64,000 bases of DNA from Microbacterium sp. ProA8. Its GTDB lineage: Bacteria; Actinomycetota; Actinomycetes; Actinomycetales; Microbacteriaceae. Made by a program: the position numbers and the translations under genes. The notes beneath the pieces are model-generated. The model did no database searches. It worked only from the letters and a program-made list of their open reading frames with translations, and had not been told where the DNA came from. Within the stretch, counting starts at the first letter, position 1, and each line of letters starts with the position of its first letter. The stretch lies in contig NZ_CP157000.1 of NCBI RefSeq assembly GCF_039905635.1, positions 1,364,001 through 1,428,000 on the forward strand, read 5' to 3'. Below are positions 1 to 9,415 of the stretch, in pieces.

Positions 1-1593
<1,593 letters not shown>

Positions 1594-1680
1594 CTTGGAG
1601 CGCCTGCGGGATCGTCTACCCTGTTTGAGGTCGTCAGCGCCTGATAGGCCGCAGAATGCCGCCATCAGAGGAGAGCGCAC

Positions 1681-3528
1681 GTGTCCGGAGTCACCCCACC
1701 CTGGGCACGCATCGCGTGGATGGCATCTGCGGCGTCCCTGCTGGTGGCGGGACTGCTCCTCTTCGTGCTCGGCATCACGCCGTGGCTCGCGCCATTCGCG
1801 GTGCTGTTCTGCCTCTTTCTCGCGATAGGCCAGCGGACGTCATGGCCCTTCGCGATCGCGGCCAGCGTGATCGTCGAGATCGCCCTCATCGCTCTCATGG
1901 TGCGGTTCGCACCGTCGCTCGGGCTCGGGTTGGTGCCGGGTGCGGCGATCATCCTCGGACTTCTGGGTGTGGCCGGCCTCGTGGCGTTCGCCGTGGTCCG
2001 CTCCCCACGCGTGATCGGCGGGAGGGCCCTGCGGGTGGGCGTGCCGATCATCGTGGTCCCGGTGGCGCTGATGGTCGTCGTCGCCGTGCGAAGCGTCAAC
2101 TCGGGCGATCTCGAGTGGGCCATGCACAACGATGCGGTGTGGAATCTGATCTCCACGCGGCTCATCGTGGCGGACGGCGGACTCGACGCGATCGCGCACC
2201 CGAACCCGTCTCCGCTGACCCCTGGACTGCTCGCGGTGGCCATCGCAGTCGGACGCGACGCGGTCGCACCGGCTGATCTCCTCCGTCACGACGTCTCCGG
2301 TGTCGCGGTCTTCTGGCTGCTTGCGAGTCTGGGTGCGGCATTGCTGGCGGCGCTCATCGGCGCGCGGAGCGTTCACGGCGGCACACGGACCGCGCGAATC
2401 GCCGGCGCGGTCATCGCGGCATTGATGCCGCTGACATGGTTCACCTTCGGCTTCGCGTCGCAGTTCGGCTTCTACAACGCGACTTTCACGCTCCTGCTGC
2501 TTCTTGCGAGCTGGCTCGCCTGGCTCGAGGCTCGCGTCGCGCCCATCGCCGCCGCCGCCACGTTGAGCCTCGCGACCGTCGCGCTCCTCTCGACCTGGGC
2601 GCCGCTCGCCATCATCCCGTTCGCTCTCGCGGCGGTCGCGATCGTTTCGCGGACGGCCTCGCTTCACCGGTCTCGGACCGGGGATCGTCGGTGGTTCGCA
2701 CTGGTGCTCGCGGTCCTCCCCGTGCCGCTCTACGTGGCCTTCGTGACCTTGCCCGATCTGCGCCGCGACGGCGCGGCGCTCGCAGTGGACGGCGGCATCA
2801 TGCAACTGCGTCCGGCAGTGGTTCTGGCCATCATGAGCGTGACGGTCGCGGTGGCGATCCTCAACGCCGTGCAGCGCGGTCAACGGCACAACCTCGTCGG
2901 TGTGCTCGCGGTCTGCGCGGGCGCGGTCGTCGCGGGAGCGTATCTCATCGGTCAGCGCGCGGGCGCCGGAGCCTCGCTCTGGGGCTATTACCCGGTGAAG
3001 TTCGCGTGGCTGTTCGTATCGCTCCTGATCGTGGTGCTCGCTGCCTCGCTCGCGGGAGAGATGGCGGGCCTGCGCGGTCGACCGATCGCCGCATCCGGGG
3101 TCGCAGTCGCCGCGCTCGCGGTCCCGACATCACTCATGCTCCTCGTCCCGCCGCCGACGCAGCTCTTCCACTCCCTGCTCACGCCGGTCGCGATTGCGAC
3201 CGCCTCCGGGACCGCAGGGGGATCACCGGCCGCTCGTACACTGTTCGATCTGGCGGAGCCCGGTCACCCGACCATCGCGGTCGATCATCTGGGACCGTCC
3301 GGCGACAGGTTCCTCAACAGCTGGCTGCTCCAGCTCGAGTCCACGTCGGCGTCCGAGCCGATCCGTCTCTACTCCTACATCCTCGACCCGGAGAACCCTG
3401 CCCAGGCGTGCGAAGCGGCCGCATCCTGGGGTCGCCAGGTGCGGATCGTCACGAGTGCCGAGAGCACAGCGGACGAGCTCTCCGAGCTCTGCACGGACGC
3501 TGACGTCGTGATCGAGGTTCGTCCGTGA
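1681..3528 (+). CDS. polytopic membrane protein, DUF6541-like (GT-C type fold)
   Basis: A 615-residue protein with roughly a dozen hydrophobic helices over residues 10-500 and a soluble C-terminal tail of about 110 residues. The helix-rich layout and the GYYPVKFAW segment near 440-450 resemble actinobacterial DUF6541 proteins, which are thought to be GT-C-like membrane glycosyltransferases using lipid-linked sugars. It starts at a GTG with a good ribosome binding site (GAGGAGAG) about eight bases upstream. It lies 87 bases after glf on the same strand, so co-transcription is likely. The family assignment rests on fold and size; no catalytic residue could be identified, so function is inferred from context only. 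Confidence 0.65.
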   Translation: MSGVTPPWARIAWMASAASLLVAGLLLFVLGITPWLAPFAVLFCLFLAIGQRTSWPFAIAASVIVEIALIALMVRFAPSLGLGLVPGAAIILGLLGVAGLVAFAVVRSPRVIGGRALRVGVPIIVVPVALMVVVAVRSVNSGDLEWAMHNDAVWNLISTRLIVADGGLDAIAHPNPSPLTPGLLAVAIAVGRDAVAPADLLRHDVSGVAVFWLLASLGAALLAALIGARSVHGGTRTARIAGAVIAALMPLTWFTFGFASQFGFYNATFTLLLLLASWLAWLEARVAPIAAAATLSLATVALLSTWAPLAIIPFALAAVAIVSRTASLHRSRTGDRRWFALVLAVLPVPLYVAFVTLPDLRRDGAALAVDGGIMQLRPAVVLAIMSVTVAVAILNAVQRGQRHNLVGVLAVCAGAVVAGAYLIGQRAGAGASLWGYYPVKFAWLFVSLLIVVLAASLAGEMAGLRGRPIAASGVAVAALAVPTSLMLLVPPPTQLFHSLLTPVAIATASGTAGGSPAARTLFDLAEPGHPTIAVDHLGPSGDRFLNSWLLQLESTSASEPIRLYSYILDPENPAQACEAAASWGRQVRIVTSAESTADELSELCTDADVVIEVRP

Positions 3529-3551
3529 GCGCTCCTCGATCCCACGCCGGT

Positions 3552-3578
3552 GCCTGAGGCGACGCGCTTCCCTCAGGC
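3552..3578. terminator. short hairpin between convergent genes
   Basis: GCCTGAGG and CCTCAGGC form an 8-bp perfect stem with an 11-base loop, overlapping the stop codon of the minus-strand glycosyltransferase. There is no T tract. It may end transcription from both sides, but the stem is short. Confidence 0.35.
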
Positions 3579-4553
3579 CACCGCCTCGAGCGGCGGCATG
3601 GGGCGCCACGAGGCATCCTTCGCGATCTTCTTCCCATCGCGCAGGCCTCGGAACAGATTCGACGTGCCGCGGAAGGTGTGCTCCACAGCGACGAGACGGA
3701 TGAGCTCCTTGCCGAAGGTCAGGGCCGTGCCCAGCCCGAAGGCCACCGGGTTGTAGATCCCGACCGACCGGTAGTACTGCTTGATGTGCGCGCGGTTGCG
3801 CATGATGTAGTACCGATAGGCGTTCGAGGATGCGTTCATGTGGCGGATGCCCATGTCCCACTGCTTGATCTCGCGGGTGCGACGCAGCACGAACTCGTCG
3901 ACGATCACCGCCTTCGTCTTGCGTGAGGCGAGCCAGCCGTACGTCTGGTCGTCCCAGTAGATGAAGAAGCGCGGGTCGGGCAGGCCGATCTGCTGCACGA
4001 TGTCGCGGTGGATGAACATGCCCTCGAAGCATCCGGAGTTCATCGGCTTGAAGCCCGACTCGTCGAACGCGGCGGGAGCGAAGGGGATCGGGATGCCGAG
4101 GGGCTCGGCGATGCGGTACTGCCAGTAGAACTCGCTGCCGTCGTAGTCATAACGGCGGCCCTGGATGCTCTTGAACCGAGGTGCCCACTTGCCCATCTTC
4201 GCGAGGCCGTCCGGCAGCACCTCGACGTCGTCGTCCATCAGCCAGATCCACTGGGAGCCGAGCTCGTATGCGACCCGCATTCCCTCGCTGAACCCGCCGG
4301 AGCCGCCGGTGTTGGTCTCCATGCGACGGTAGACGAGCGTGGCGGGCTCGAGGCTCTCACGGAACGACTCGACGACGTCGGTCGTGTCGTCGGTCGACGC
4401 GTTGTCGATGATCACGACGTGACCGGGCTTGGGATCCATCTCCGTGATGCTGGTGAGCAGGCGCGTCAGAAGTCCCGAGCGGTTGTAGGTCACGACGGCG
4501 ATGGTCGCGGTGGCGGGATCGAACTGCACGGAGGCGGACGGAACGTGGGTCAC
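3573..4553 (-). CDS. GT2 galactofuranosyltransferase, GlfT1-like
   Basis: A 326-residue GT2 enzyme. The GT-A core shows VVTYNRSGLL (about residues 20-29), DNASTDDT (50-57), NTGGSGGF (81-88) and the metal-binding DDD at 107-109; the NTGGSGGF signature and the later YYWDDQ-like segment (IYWDDQTYGW) are typical of rhamnosyl/galactofuranosyltransferases such as GlfT1, which start galactan on a rhamnosyl linker. It begins at a GTG (4553) preceded by GGAGA. Placed near glf, which makes its likely donor UDP-Galf, the role is plausible, but the sugar specificity is inferred. It probably is the last gene of a minus-strand run with the two ligase-type proteins upstream (93-base gap). Confidence 0.82.
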   Translation of the reverse strand: MTHVPSASVQFDPATATIAVVTYNRSGLLTRLLTSITEMDPKPGHVVIIDNASTDDTTDVVESFRESLEPATLVYRRMETNTGGSGGFSEGMRVAYELGSQWIWLMDDDVEVLPDGLAKMGKWAPRFKSIQGRRYDYDGSEFYWQYRIAEPLGIPIPFAPAAFDESGFKPMNSGCFEGMFIHRDIVQQIGLPDPRFFIYWDDQTYGWLASRKTKAVIVDEFVLRRTREIKQWDMGIRHMNASSNAYRYYIMRNRAHIKQYYRSVGIYNPVAFGLGTALTFGKELIRLVAVEHTFRGTSNLFRGLRDGKKIAKDASWRPMPPLEAVA

Positions 4554-4646
4554 GGGGGCTGATCTCCGGAGAAAGGCGGCGGGCGCCGAGACGTCGGGCC
4601 GGAGAGAAGCCTACCTTGCCGCACTCTCCCATCCCTGAGCCAGACG

Positions 4647-6038
4647 TCACCCTTGGGCCTGCGGCGGCTCATCCGGGGCGTGAGGAAGCCCCGCCGCCCC
4701 TTCTCCCTGGGCATGCGGCAACCCGGACGCCTCCGCAGGCCCGCCGCCGCCGGCATCCGTGCCGCTGTCCAGCCGCTCGCGCCACGACCGCGACTGTCCC
4801 GCCCGCACCGCGCACAGCACGAGCATGAGCCAGCCGAGCCCGCTCAGCACGAAGCTCTCGAACATGGAGTCGATGAGAAGGGTGACGAGAATGAGCGGCG
4901 TCCAGGCGTAGACGACGGAGCGGCGCTCGCCGGCGACGAGCCAGGATCGCGCCAGTGCCAACGCCCCGACCGCGAGGAACAGCACGAGACCCAGCCACCC
5001 GAGTTGCAGCGCCACGTCGAAGTAGGCGTTGAGGCCCGTGGCGTGGTCGGTGCCGAGCCAGAAGTTGATGGCGTTGAACGGGTACTCGCGCTGGTTCCAG
5101 ACGCCGAACCAGCCGAAGCCCTGCACCGGCTTCTGACGGAGGATGTCGACCATGAAGTTCCACAGTTCGACGCGCATCGAGAAGTCGGTGCCGGCGCCCA
5201 GCAGCGCGATGATCGGATGCCGCGCGGCGTAGCCGACGAACACCCCGACGACGACGAGAGCGCCGAGTGCGAGCTGCAGGGCGGCACGGCGCTCGGCGCG
5301 AGCGTGGCGCACGAGCGCGAGGGCGCCGACGGCGAGGCCGACGCCGAGCGCGAGCACGACGACGGTGGGGGAGTCGCTGAGCGCCGCCAGGCCTCCGGCC
5401 AGCACGACCGAGGCCACCGAGACGCCGGGCCGCACCGACTGCGTCCGGTACTCGATGAGGAAGGTGATGAGCGCGATCACGGCGACGAAGCCGAGCAGGT
5501 TGCGGGTGCCGAAGATGCCCTGCACCGGCCCCAGCTGGGCGATGTTGCCCTGGATCCCGAGGAAGGTGAAGGGGATGTCCAGAAGCACGCCCGACAGCAC
5601 CTCGACTGCGAGCGAGAGGCTGAGGAGCAGCCGCAGGACGTCCCCGAGCGCGCGGACGGTCTGCAGGGTGTCCCGCACGTGTCCGATGACGACGGCGAGG
5701 AACGCCAGCGCCGCCATCGACACCCAGCTCCAGAACGATGCGCTCGCGTCGCTGCTCCACGCGACGCTGGCGAGTGCCCACCCGATGAAGATCAGCACGG
5801 TCGTGGGCACCAGCCGCAGCAGCGAGATCTCGCGGCGGCGGGCGATCATGACCGCCAGACCCAGGACGCACAGTCCGGCCACGATGGTCACGTAGGTGAC
5901 GTGGCCGGCGATCCGCTCGATCGCGTGAGCGGAGAAGACGGTGGCGAAGACGATGAGGGTGAAGGCGCGGGCGAAGGATGCCGAGTCCAGCAGCGCGCCC
6001 AGCCACCCGGGCGATCCGGAGCGCGGTGTGTCGGTCAC
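4647..6038 (-). CDS. O-antigen ligase/polymerase-type membrane protein (paralogue 1)
   Basis: A 463-residue polytopic protein with about ten to twelve transmembrane segments and a large extracytoplasmic loop holding FGWFGVWNQREYPFNA and a following HATGLNAYFD segment, the layout of Wzy/WaaL-type proteins that join or polymerise undecaprenyl-linked glycans outside the membrane. The C-terminal 50 residues are Gly/Ala/Pro-rich and disordered. I start at the GTG at 6038 because it overlaps the upstream gene's stop (GTGA), indicating translational coupling; the open frame itself extends further upstream but only as a shadow. It is a paralogue of the next gene. Substrate is not identifiable. Confidence 0.8.
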   Translation of the reverse strand: MTDTPRSGSPGWLGALLDSASFARAFTLIVFATVFSAHAIERIAGHVTYVTIVAGLCVLGLAVMIARRREISLLRLVPTTVLIFIGWALASVAWSSDASASFWSWVSMAALAFLAVVIGHVRDTLQTVRALGDVLRLLLSLSLAVEVLSGVLLDIPFTFLGIQGNIAQLGPVQGIFGTRNLLGFVAVIALITFLIEYRTQSVRPGVSVASVVLAGGLAALSDSPTVVVLALGVGLAVGALALVRHARAERRAALQLALGALVVVGVFVGYAARHPIIALLGAGTDFSMRVELWNFMVDILRQKPVQGFGWFGVWNQREYPFNAINFWLGTDHATGLNAYFDVALQLGWLGLVLFLAVGALALARSWLVAGERRSVVYAWTPLILVTLLIDSMFESFVLSGLGWLMLVLCAVRAGQSRSWRERLDSGTDAGGGGPAEASGLPHAQGEGAAGLPHAPDEPPQAQG

Positions 6039-7507
6039 GCGTCGCGCCCTGCCGGGCGGCTTCCCGCCGTCATCGCGCCGGCCCCGGAGCCGGGCTCCCT
6101 GCCGGCGGGCTCGTCGCGCTCGACGGCGTCGCCGCGCTCGATCGCGGCGCTCTGCTCGGCGGGTCCCACGCCGACGTGCGGGGACTGCTTGATCTTGGCG
6201 CCGAGCATGACGACGAAGAGCCACCCCCAGAGCAGCAGCGGGCTGGACTCGGCGAGGCCCTGCACGAGAAGGATCGCACCGACGAGCGTGGGCAGGAGCG
6301 TGAGGGGCGAGTAGGGGCGGTCGGCGCGGAGATCCCAGCGCGGCCGGTCGACCGCGAAGAACCAGGCGCGCCACACGAAGGCGAGGTAGAGGAGCGCCAG
6401 CAGCACGACGCCGATGATCCCGAGCTGCATCCTGACGTCGACCCACATGTTGTGGGCCTGCATGACGGTCTGACCGTGGTCGATGATCCATTCGTCGAAC
6501 GCGGGATCCGAGGGCACCCACGGCGTCGCGAATCCCCAGCCGGTCCAGGGACGCTCGGCCGCGCGGGCGAGAACGTCCTCCCAGATGCCCTCCCGGCCGG
6601 TCAGGTCGCCGCTGCGGCCGAGGGCGGTGAAGATCGCATCGCGCAGCAGCCACAGTCCGAGGAGCCCGCCGATGCCGACCACCGCGTAGCCGACGTAGTA
6701 CTTGGTGCGCTCACCGGGCTTGGTGGCGGTGCGCATGAGGAGCACCGTGACGAGGACGACGGCGACCGCGCCGGCGGTGAGGTAGGCGGTCGCCGATCCC
6801 GCGCGCAGGAACAGGAACGCCGAGAGCCCGATCCAGATCCACAGGAACGTCCGCCGGGGCGCCCCGGAAGCGAGACGGATGCCGAACACGATGATCGCGA
6901 GCAGCGCCACGGGAGCCAGCAGATTGGCGTTGCCCATGATGCCCTGGATGCGCTTGTCCCACTCGAAGAGGTTGTTGCGCGACCAGTACTCGATCGGGTC
7001 GTCCGCCGTCTCGACGACGAAGCCGGGCATCAGCGGTGCGCGCACGAAGACCCACACCCACAGCTCGAACAGGAACGACAGCGCCATCGTCCACTTGAGC
7101 GCCGATGCGACCGCGCGCACGAGCTCGCGCCAGGTGAGCACGCTGCCGACGAACATCGCCTGCAGGGTCGTGATCCACAGCAGCAGAAGGGTGAGTGCAC
7201 TCGCCGCCGGCCACGCCGACCAGGCGATCGACAGCGTCGCCCACGCCACGTACGCGACCACGAACCAGGGGAGGCGCCGCCACTGCACGGGAGGGCGCAC
7301 GATGATCCACAGCACGGCCGACAGCACGCCGCCGGCGATGGTGATCACGGTGGCGGTGAGTTCGCCGAACGCGTGCACCCAGGCGGTGCCGGACAGCGAC
7401 ATGAACAGCACGAAGATGCACCAGCCGCGCAGCATGAGGTGGCCGGTCTTCTCGCGGACCGGCGGTCCCGGCGGCGCCGACGCCGGATGCTTCGAGTGGA
7501 CGGCCAT
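6035..7507 (-). CDS. O-antigen ligase/polymerase-type membrane protein (paralogue 2)
   Basis: A 490-residue polytopic membrane protein with a Wzy/WaaL-like periplasmic loop (RPWTGWGFATPWVPSD, then QAHNMWVDVRMQLG), the loop form that carries the ligase active site. The C-terminus is charged and low-complexity. I chose the ATG at 7507 (MAVHSKHP) over the longer frame to 7690 because the N-terminal 61 residues of the longer version lie in an intergenic repeat, and because a TACCCT hexamer lies seven bases upstream of this ATG, as for other leaderless starts here. It overlaps paralogue 1 by four bases. Two tandem ligases suggest two polymers or a polymerase plus a ligase. Confidence 0.8.
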   Translation of the reverse strand: MAVHSKHPASAPPGPPVREKTGHLMLRGWCIFVLFMSLSGTAWVHAFGELTATVITIAGGVLSAVLWIIVRPPVQWRRLPWFVVAYVAWATLSIAWSAWPAASALTLLLLWITTLQAMFVGSVLTWRELVRAVASALKWTMALSFLFELWVWVFVRAPLMPGFVVETADDPIEYWSRNNLFEWDKRIQGIMGNANLLAPVALLAIIVFGIRLASGAPRRTFLWIWIGLSAFLFLRAGSATAYLTAGAVAVVLVTVLLMRTATKPGERTKYYVGYAVVGIGGLLGLWLLRDAIFTALGRSGDLTGREGIWEDVLARAAERPWTGWGFATPWVPSDPAFDEWIIDHGQTVMQAHNMWVDVRMQLGIIGVVLLALLYLAFVWRAWFFAVDRPRWDLRADRPYSPLTLLPTLVGAILLVQGLAESSPLLLWGWLFVVMLGAKIKQSPHVGVGPAEQSAAIERGDAVERDEPAGREPGSGAGAMTAGSRPAGRDA

Positions 7508-7514
7508 CGCTCTC

Positions 7515-7520
7515 AGGGTA
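7515..7520 (-). promoter_or_regulatory. -10 hexamer for leaderless start of the ligase gene
   Basis: TACCCT on the minus strand, seven bases before the ATG at 7507, with no ribosome binding site between. This supports a leaderless message and the start chosen. Confidence 0.5.
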
Positions 7521-7543
7521 CAGCGCGGCCCTGGCGTATCCGG

Positions 7544-7580
7544 GTCGTCGAGCGAGCGAGAGACGGGTGAGACGAAGCGC
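7544..7580. repeat. dispersed GAGCGAGCGAG.../GAGACGAA repeat, copy A
   Basis: Intergenic copy of a short G+C-rich repeat whose reverse complement resembles copies at 13862-13890 and 23628-23672. The shared core is CGTCTCGC...CTCGCTCGCTCAAC. The function is unknown. Confidence 0.55.
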
Positions 7581-7658
7581 GCTGAGCCGTCGAGGAAGCC
7601 CGGGCGTATCGAGTCGCTTCGCTCGATCGGCGACCAGACGCAGACGAGTGCCCCGTCA

Positions 7659-7664
7659 TAGGCT
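7659..7664 (+). promoter_or_regulatory. -10 hexamer for leaderless manA
   Basis: TAGGCT lies six bases before the GTG start of manA, and no ribosome binding site is seen. Confidence 0.55.
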
Positions 7665-7670
7665 GTCCGG

Positions 7671-8819
7671 GTGCTGATTCCGCTTGCCAATGACCCCCGC
7701 GACTACGCATGGGGCTCGCTCTCCCTGCTCGCCGAACTCGAGGGACGCGCGGCGTCCGGCCGCCCCGAGGCGGAGGTGTGGTTCGGGGATCACCCGGGCG
7801 ACCCGGCCGAGACGCCCGACGGCCGCACGCTCGACCGCTGGATCGCCGACGACGGGGCGGCATCGGGCATCGAGGAGCCGCTGCCGTATCTGCTGAAGCT
7901 GCTGGCGGCGGCATCCGCTCTCTCCATTCAGGCCCACCCGTCGAAGACGCAGGCCGAGGCCGGCTTCGCGCGCGAGGAGGCCGCGGGGATCCCGCGCGAC
8001 GCCGCCGACCGCACCTACCGCGACGCGAACCACAAGCCCGAGCTGATCGTGGCGCTGAGCGACACGTTCCGCGCGCTGGCCGGGCTGCGCGAACTCGATG
8101 CCACGCGCCGCCTCGTCGCCGGGCTCGGAACGCGTGCGGTGCCGCTCGCGCAACAGCTGGAGGGGGCGGATGCCTCGCTCTCGGCCGTCATCGGCTGGCT
8201 CCTGTCCGATGGTGCCGACGCCGCGCGCGAGGTGATCGCCGCCGCTGTCGCGGCCGAGTCCGACGAGTTCGCCGCCGAGCTGGAGCTGGCACGGACGCTG
8301 GATGCCGGCTTCCCCGGCGATCCCGGGATCGTGGTGGCGCTGCTCATGAACCTCGTGACGCTTCGTCGCGGTGAGGGGCTGTTCGTGCCCGCCGGCGTCC
8401 TGCACGCCTACCTCGACGGTCTCGGGGTGGAGCTGATGGCAGCGAGCGACAACGTGCTGCGGGGCGGTCTCACGCCGAAGCACGTCGATGCGGCCGAGCT
8501 CGTGAGCGTGCTCGACCCCACACCGGGAGTGCCGCCCGTGATCCACGCGCGGGCGCTGGGTCACGGCATCCGTCAGTACGACGTGCCCGTCGAGGACTTC
8601 GCGCTGCTCGCCGTGACCTCTGCCCCGGAGGGTGTCGAGGTGCCGCTGGCCGGACCGGCGATCGCCGTCGCCACCAGCGGGACACCGCAGGTGACGGGCC
8701 TGGCATCGGGCGGCGTCGCCGCGTTGGCTCCGGGGGCGGCCGTCCTCGTCACCCCCGACGAAGGTGGCCTCCGGGTGGCGGGGCAGGGTGAGCTCTTCAT
8801 CGCTCTCCCGGGGCGCTGA
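7671..8819 (+). CDS. manA: mannose-6-phosphate isomerase, class I
   Basis: A 382-residue zinc enzyme interconverting fructose-6-phosphate and mannose-6-phosphate, the entry to GDP-mannose for mannolipids and glycans. The type I cupin signatures are clear: VWFGDHP near 37-42, QAHPSKTQAE (zinc ligands Q87, H89), NHKPE (E124) and FVPAGVLHAYLDG with the last zinc histidine. Length is normal. The GTG start at 7671 has TAGGCT six bases upstream and no ribosome binding site, so it is probably leaderless. In M. tuberculosis manA also sits close to whiB2, and the partner phosphomannomutase manB is near as well; no manB is present in this window. Confidence 0.95.
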   Translation: MLIPLANDPRDYAWGSLSLLAELEGRAASGRPEAEVWFGDHPGDPAETPDGRTLDRWIADDGAASGIEEPLPYLLKLLAAASALSIQAHPSKTQAEAGFAREEAAGIPRDAADRTYRDANHKPELIVALSDTFRALAGLRELDATRRLVAGLGTRAVPLAQQLEGADASLSAVIGWLLSDGADAAREVIAAAVAAESDEFAAELELARTLDAGFPGDPGIVVALLMNLVTLRRGEGLFVPAGVLHAYLDGLGVELMAASDNVLRGGLTPKHVDAAELVSVLDPTPGVPPVIHARALGHGIRQYDVPVEDFALLAVTSAPEGVEVPLAGPAIAVATSGTPQVTGLASGGVAALAPGAAVLVTPDEGGLRVAGQGELFIALPGR

Positions 8820-8923
8820 CCGCGCGCTCGACGCGCTTTCTCATCGGACCGTTATCACAGCGCGACACGCCGTCGGCGCGTCGTGAAGGTTCAAGACTTG
8901 GTTGAGCGTTTAGTATCTGCGAC

Positions 8924-8952
8924 TTGACCTCGGTGAACTACACGGGTGTAAT
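8924..8952 (+). promoter_or_regulatory. promoter of whiB2 (TTGACC-17-TGTAAT)
   Basis: A near-consensus housekeeping promoter: TTGACC at 8924-8929, a 17-base spacer, TGTAAT at 8947-8952. Transcription should start near 8959, giving a roughly 45-base leader before the whiB2 ATG with its GGGGGGTGAG ribosome binding site. Confidence 0.7.
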
Positions 8953-9002
8953 TATCCGTACACGCACCAGCGTGGAGCAGGATCACGGGGGGTGAGAACG
9001 AC

Positions 9003-9329
9003 ATGACGGTTTCTCAATACCGTTCCGGCGTTCCCGACGACTGGTTCGTCGATCCGGTTCAACTGGGGGTACCGGGGGTTCGCCGCAACATCGACGCGGA
9101 AGAGGACAATCCGCTCGCATGGCAGACCGACGCACTGTGTGCGCAGACCGATCCGGAGGCGTTCTTCCCTGAGAAGGGCGGCTCCACGCGTGATGCGAAG
9201 CGCATCTGCACGTCGTGCGACGTGCGAGGCGAATGCCTCGAGTATGCGCTGCAGAACGACGAGCGGTTCGGCATCTGGGGCGGTCTCAGCGAGCGCGAGC
9301 GTCGCAAGCTCAAGCGTCGAGCGGGCTGA
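9003..9329 (+). CDS. whiB2: WhiB-family iron-sulfur regulator, WhiB2/WhmD type
   Basis: A 108-residue WhiB protein with the four cluster cysteines C46, C69, C72 and C78, the GIWGG turn (90-94) and a basic C-terminal helix (ERRKLKRRAG) for DNA contact. WhiB2/WhmD proteins control septation and division with partner regulators. The N-terminal extension before the first cysteine (about 45 residues) and the neighbours (manA, the GT2 protein, metallopeptidase, DUF3499, sahH) match the whiB2 neighbourhood around Rv3260c rather than whiB1. A strong promoter and a terminator bracket it, so it is transcribed alone. Confidence 0.92.
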   Translation: MTVSQYRSGVPDDWFVDPVQLGVPGVRRNIDAEEDNPLAWQTDALCAQTDPEAFFPEKGGSTRDAKRICTSCDVRGECLEYALQNDERFGIWGGLSERERRKLKRRAG

Positions 9330-9335
9330 AACGCA

Positions 9336-9370
9336 CGCCGGTCGGCCGGTTCGATCCGGCCGACCCGGCG
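9336..9370 (+). terminator. terminator hairpin after whiB2
   Basis: GGTCGGCCGG and CCGGCCGACC pair perfectly around a six-base loop, and a further four base pairs form beyond one bulged C. It starts just after the whiB2 stop. There is no T tract, as is usual in high-GC actinobacteria. Confidence 0.7.
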
Positions 9371-9415
9371 CGTTCGCCCGGGGTGAGGGACCAGCGCGCC
9401 TAGGCTGACCAGGAC

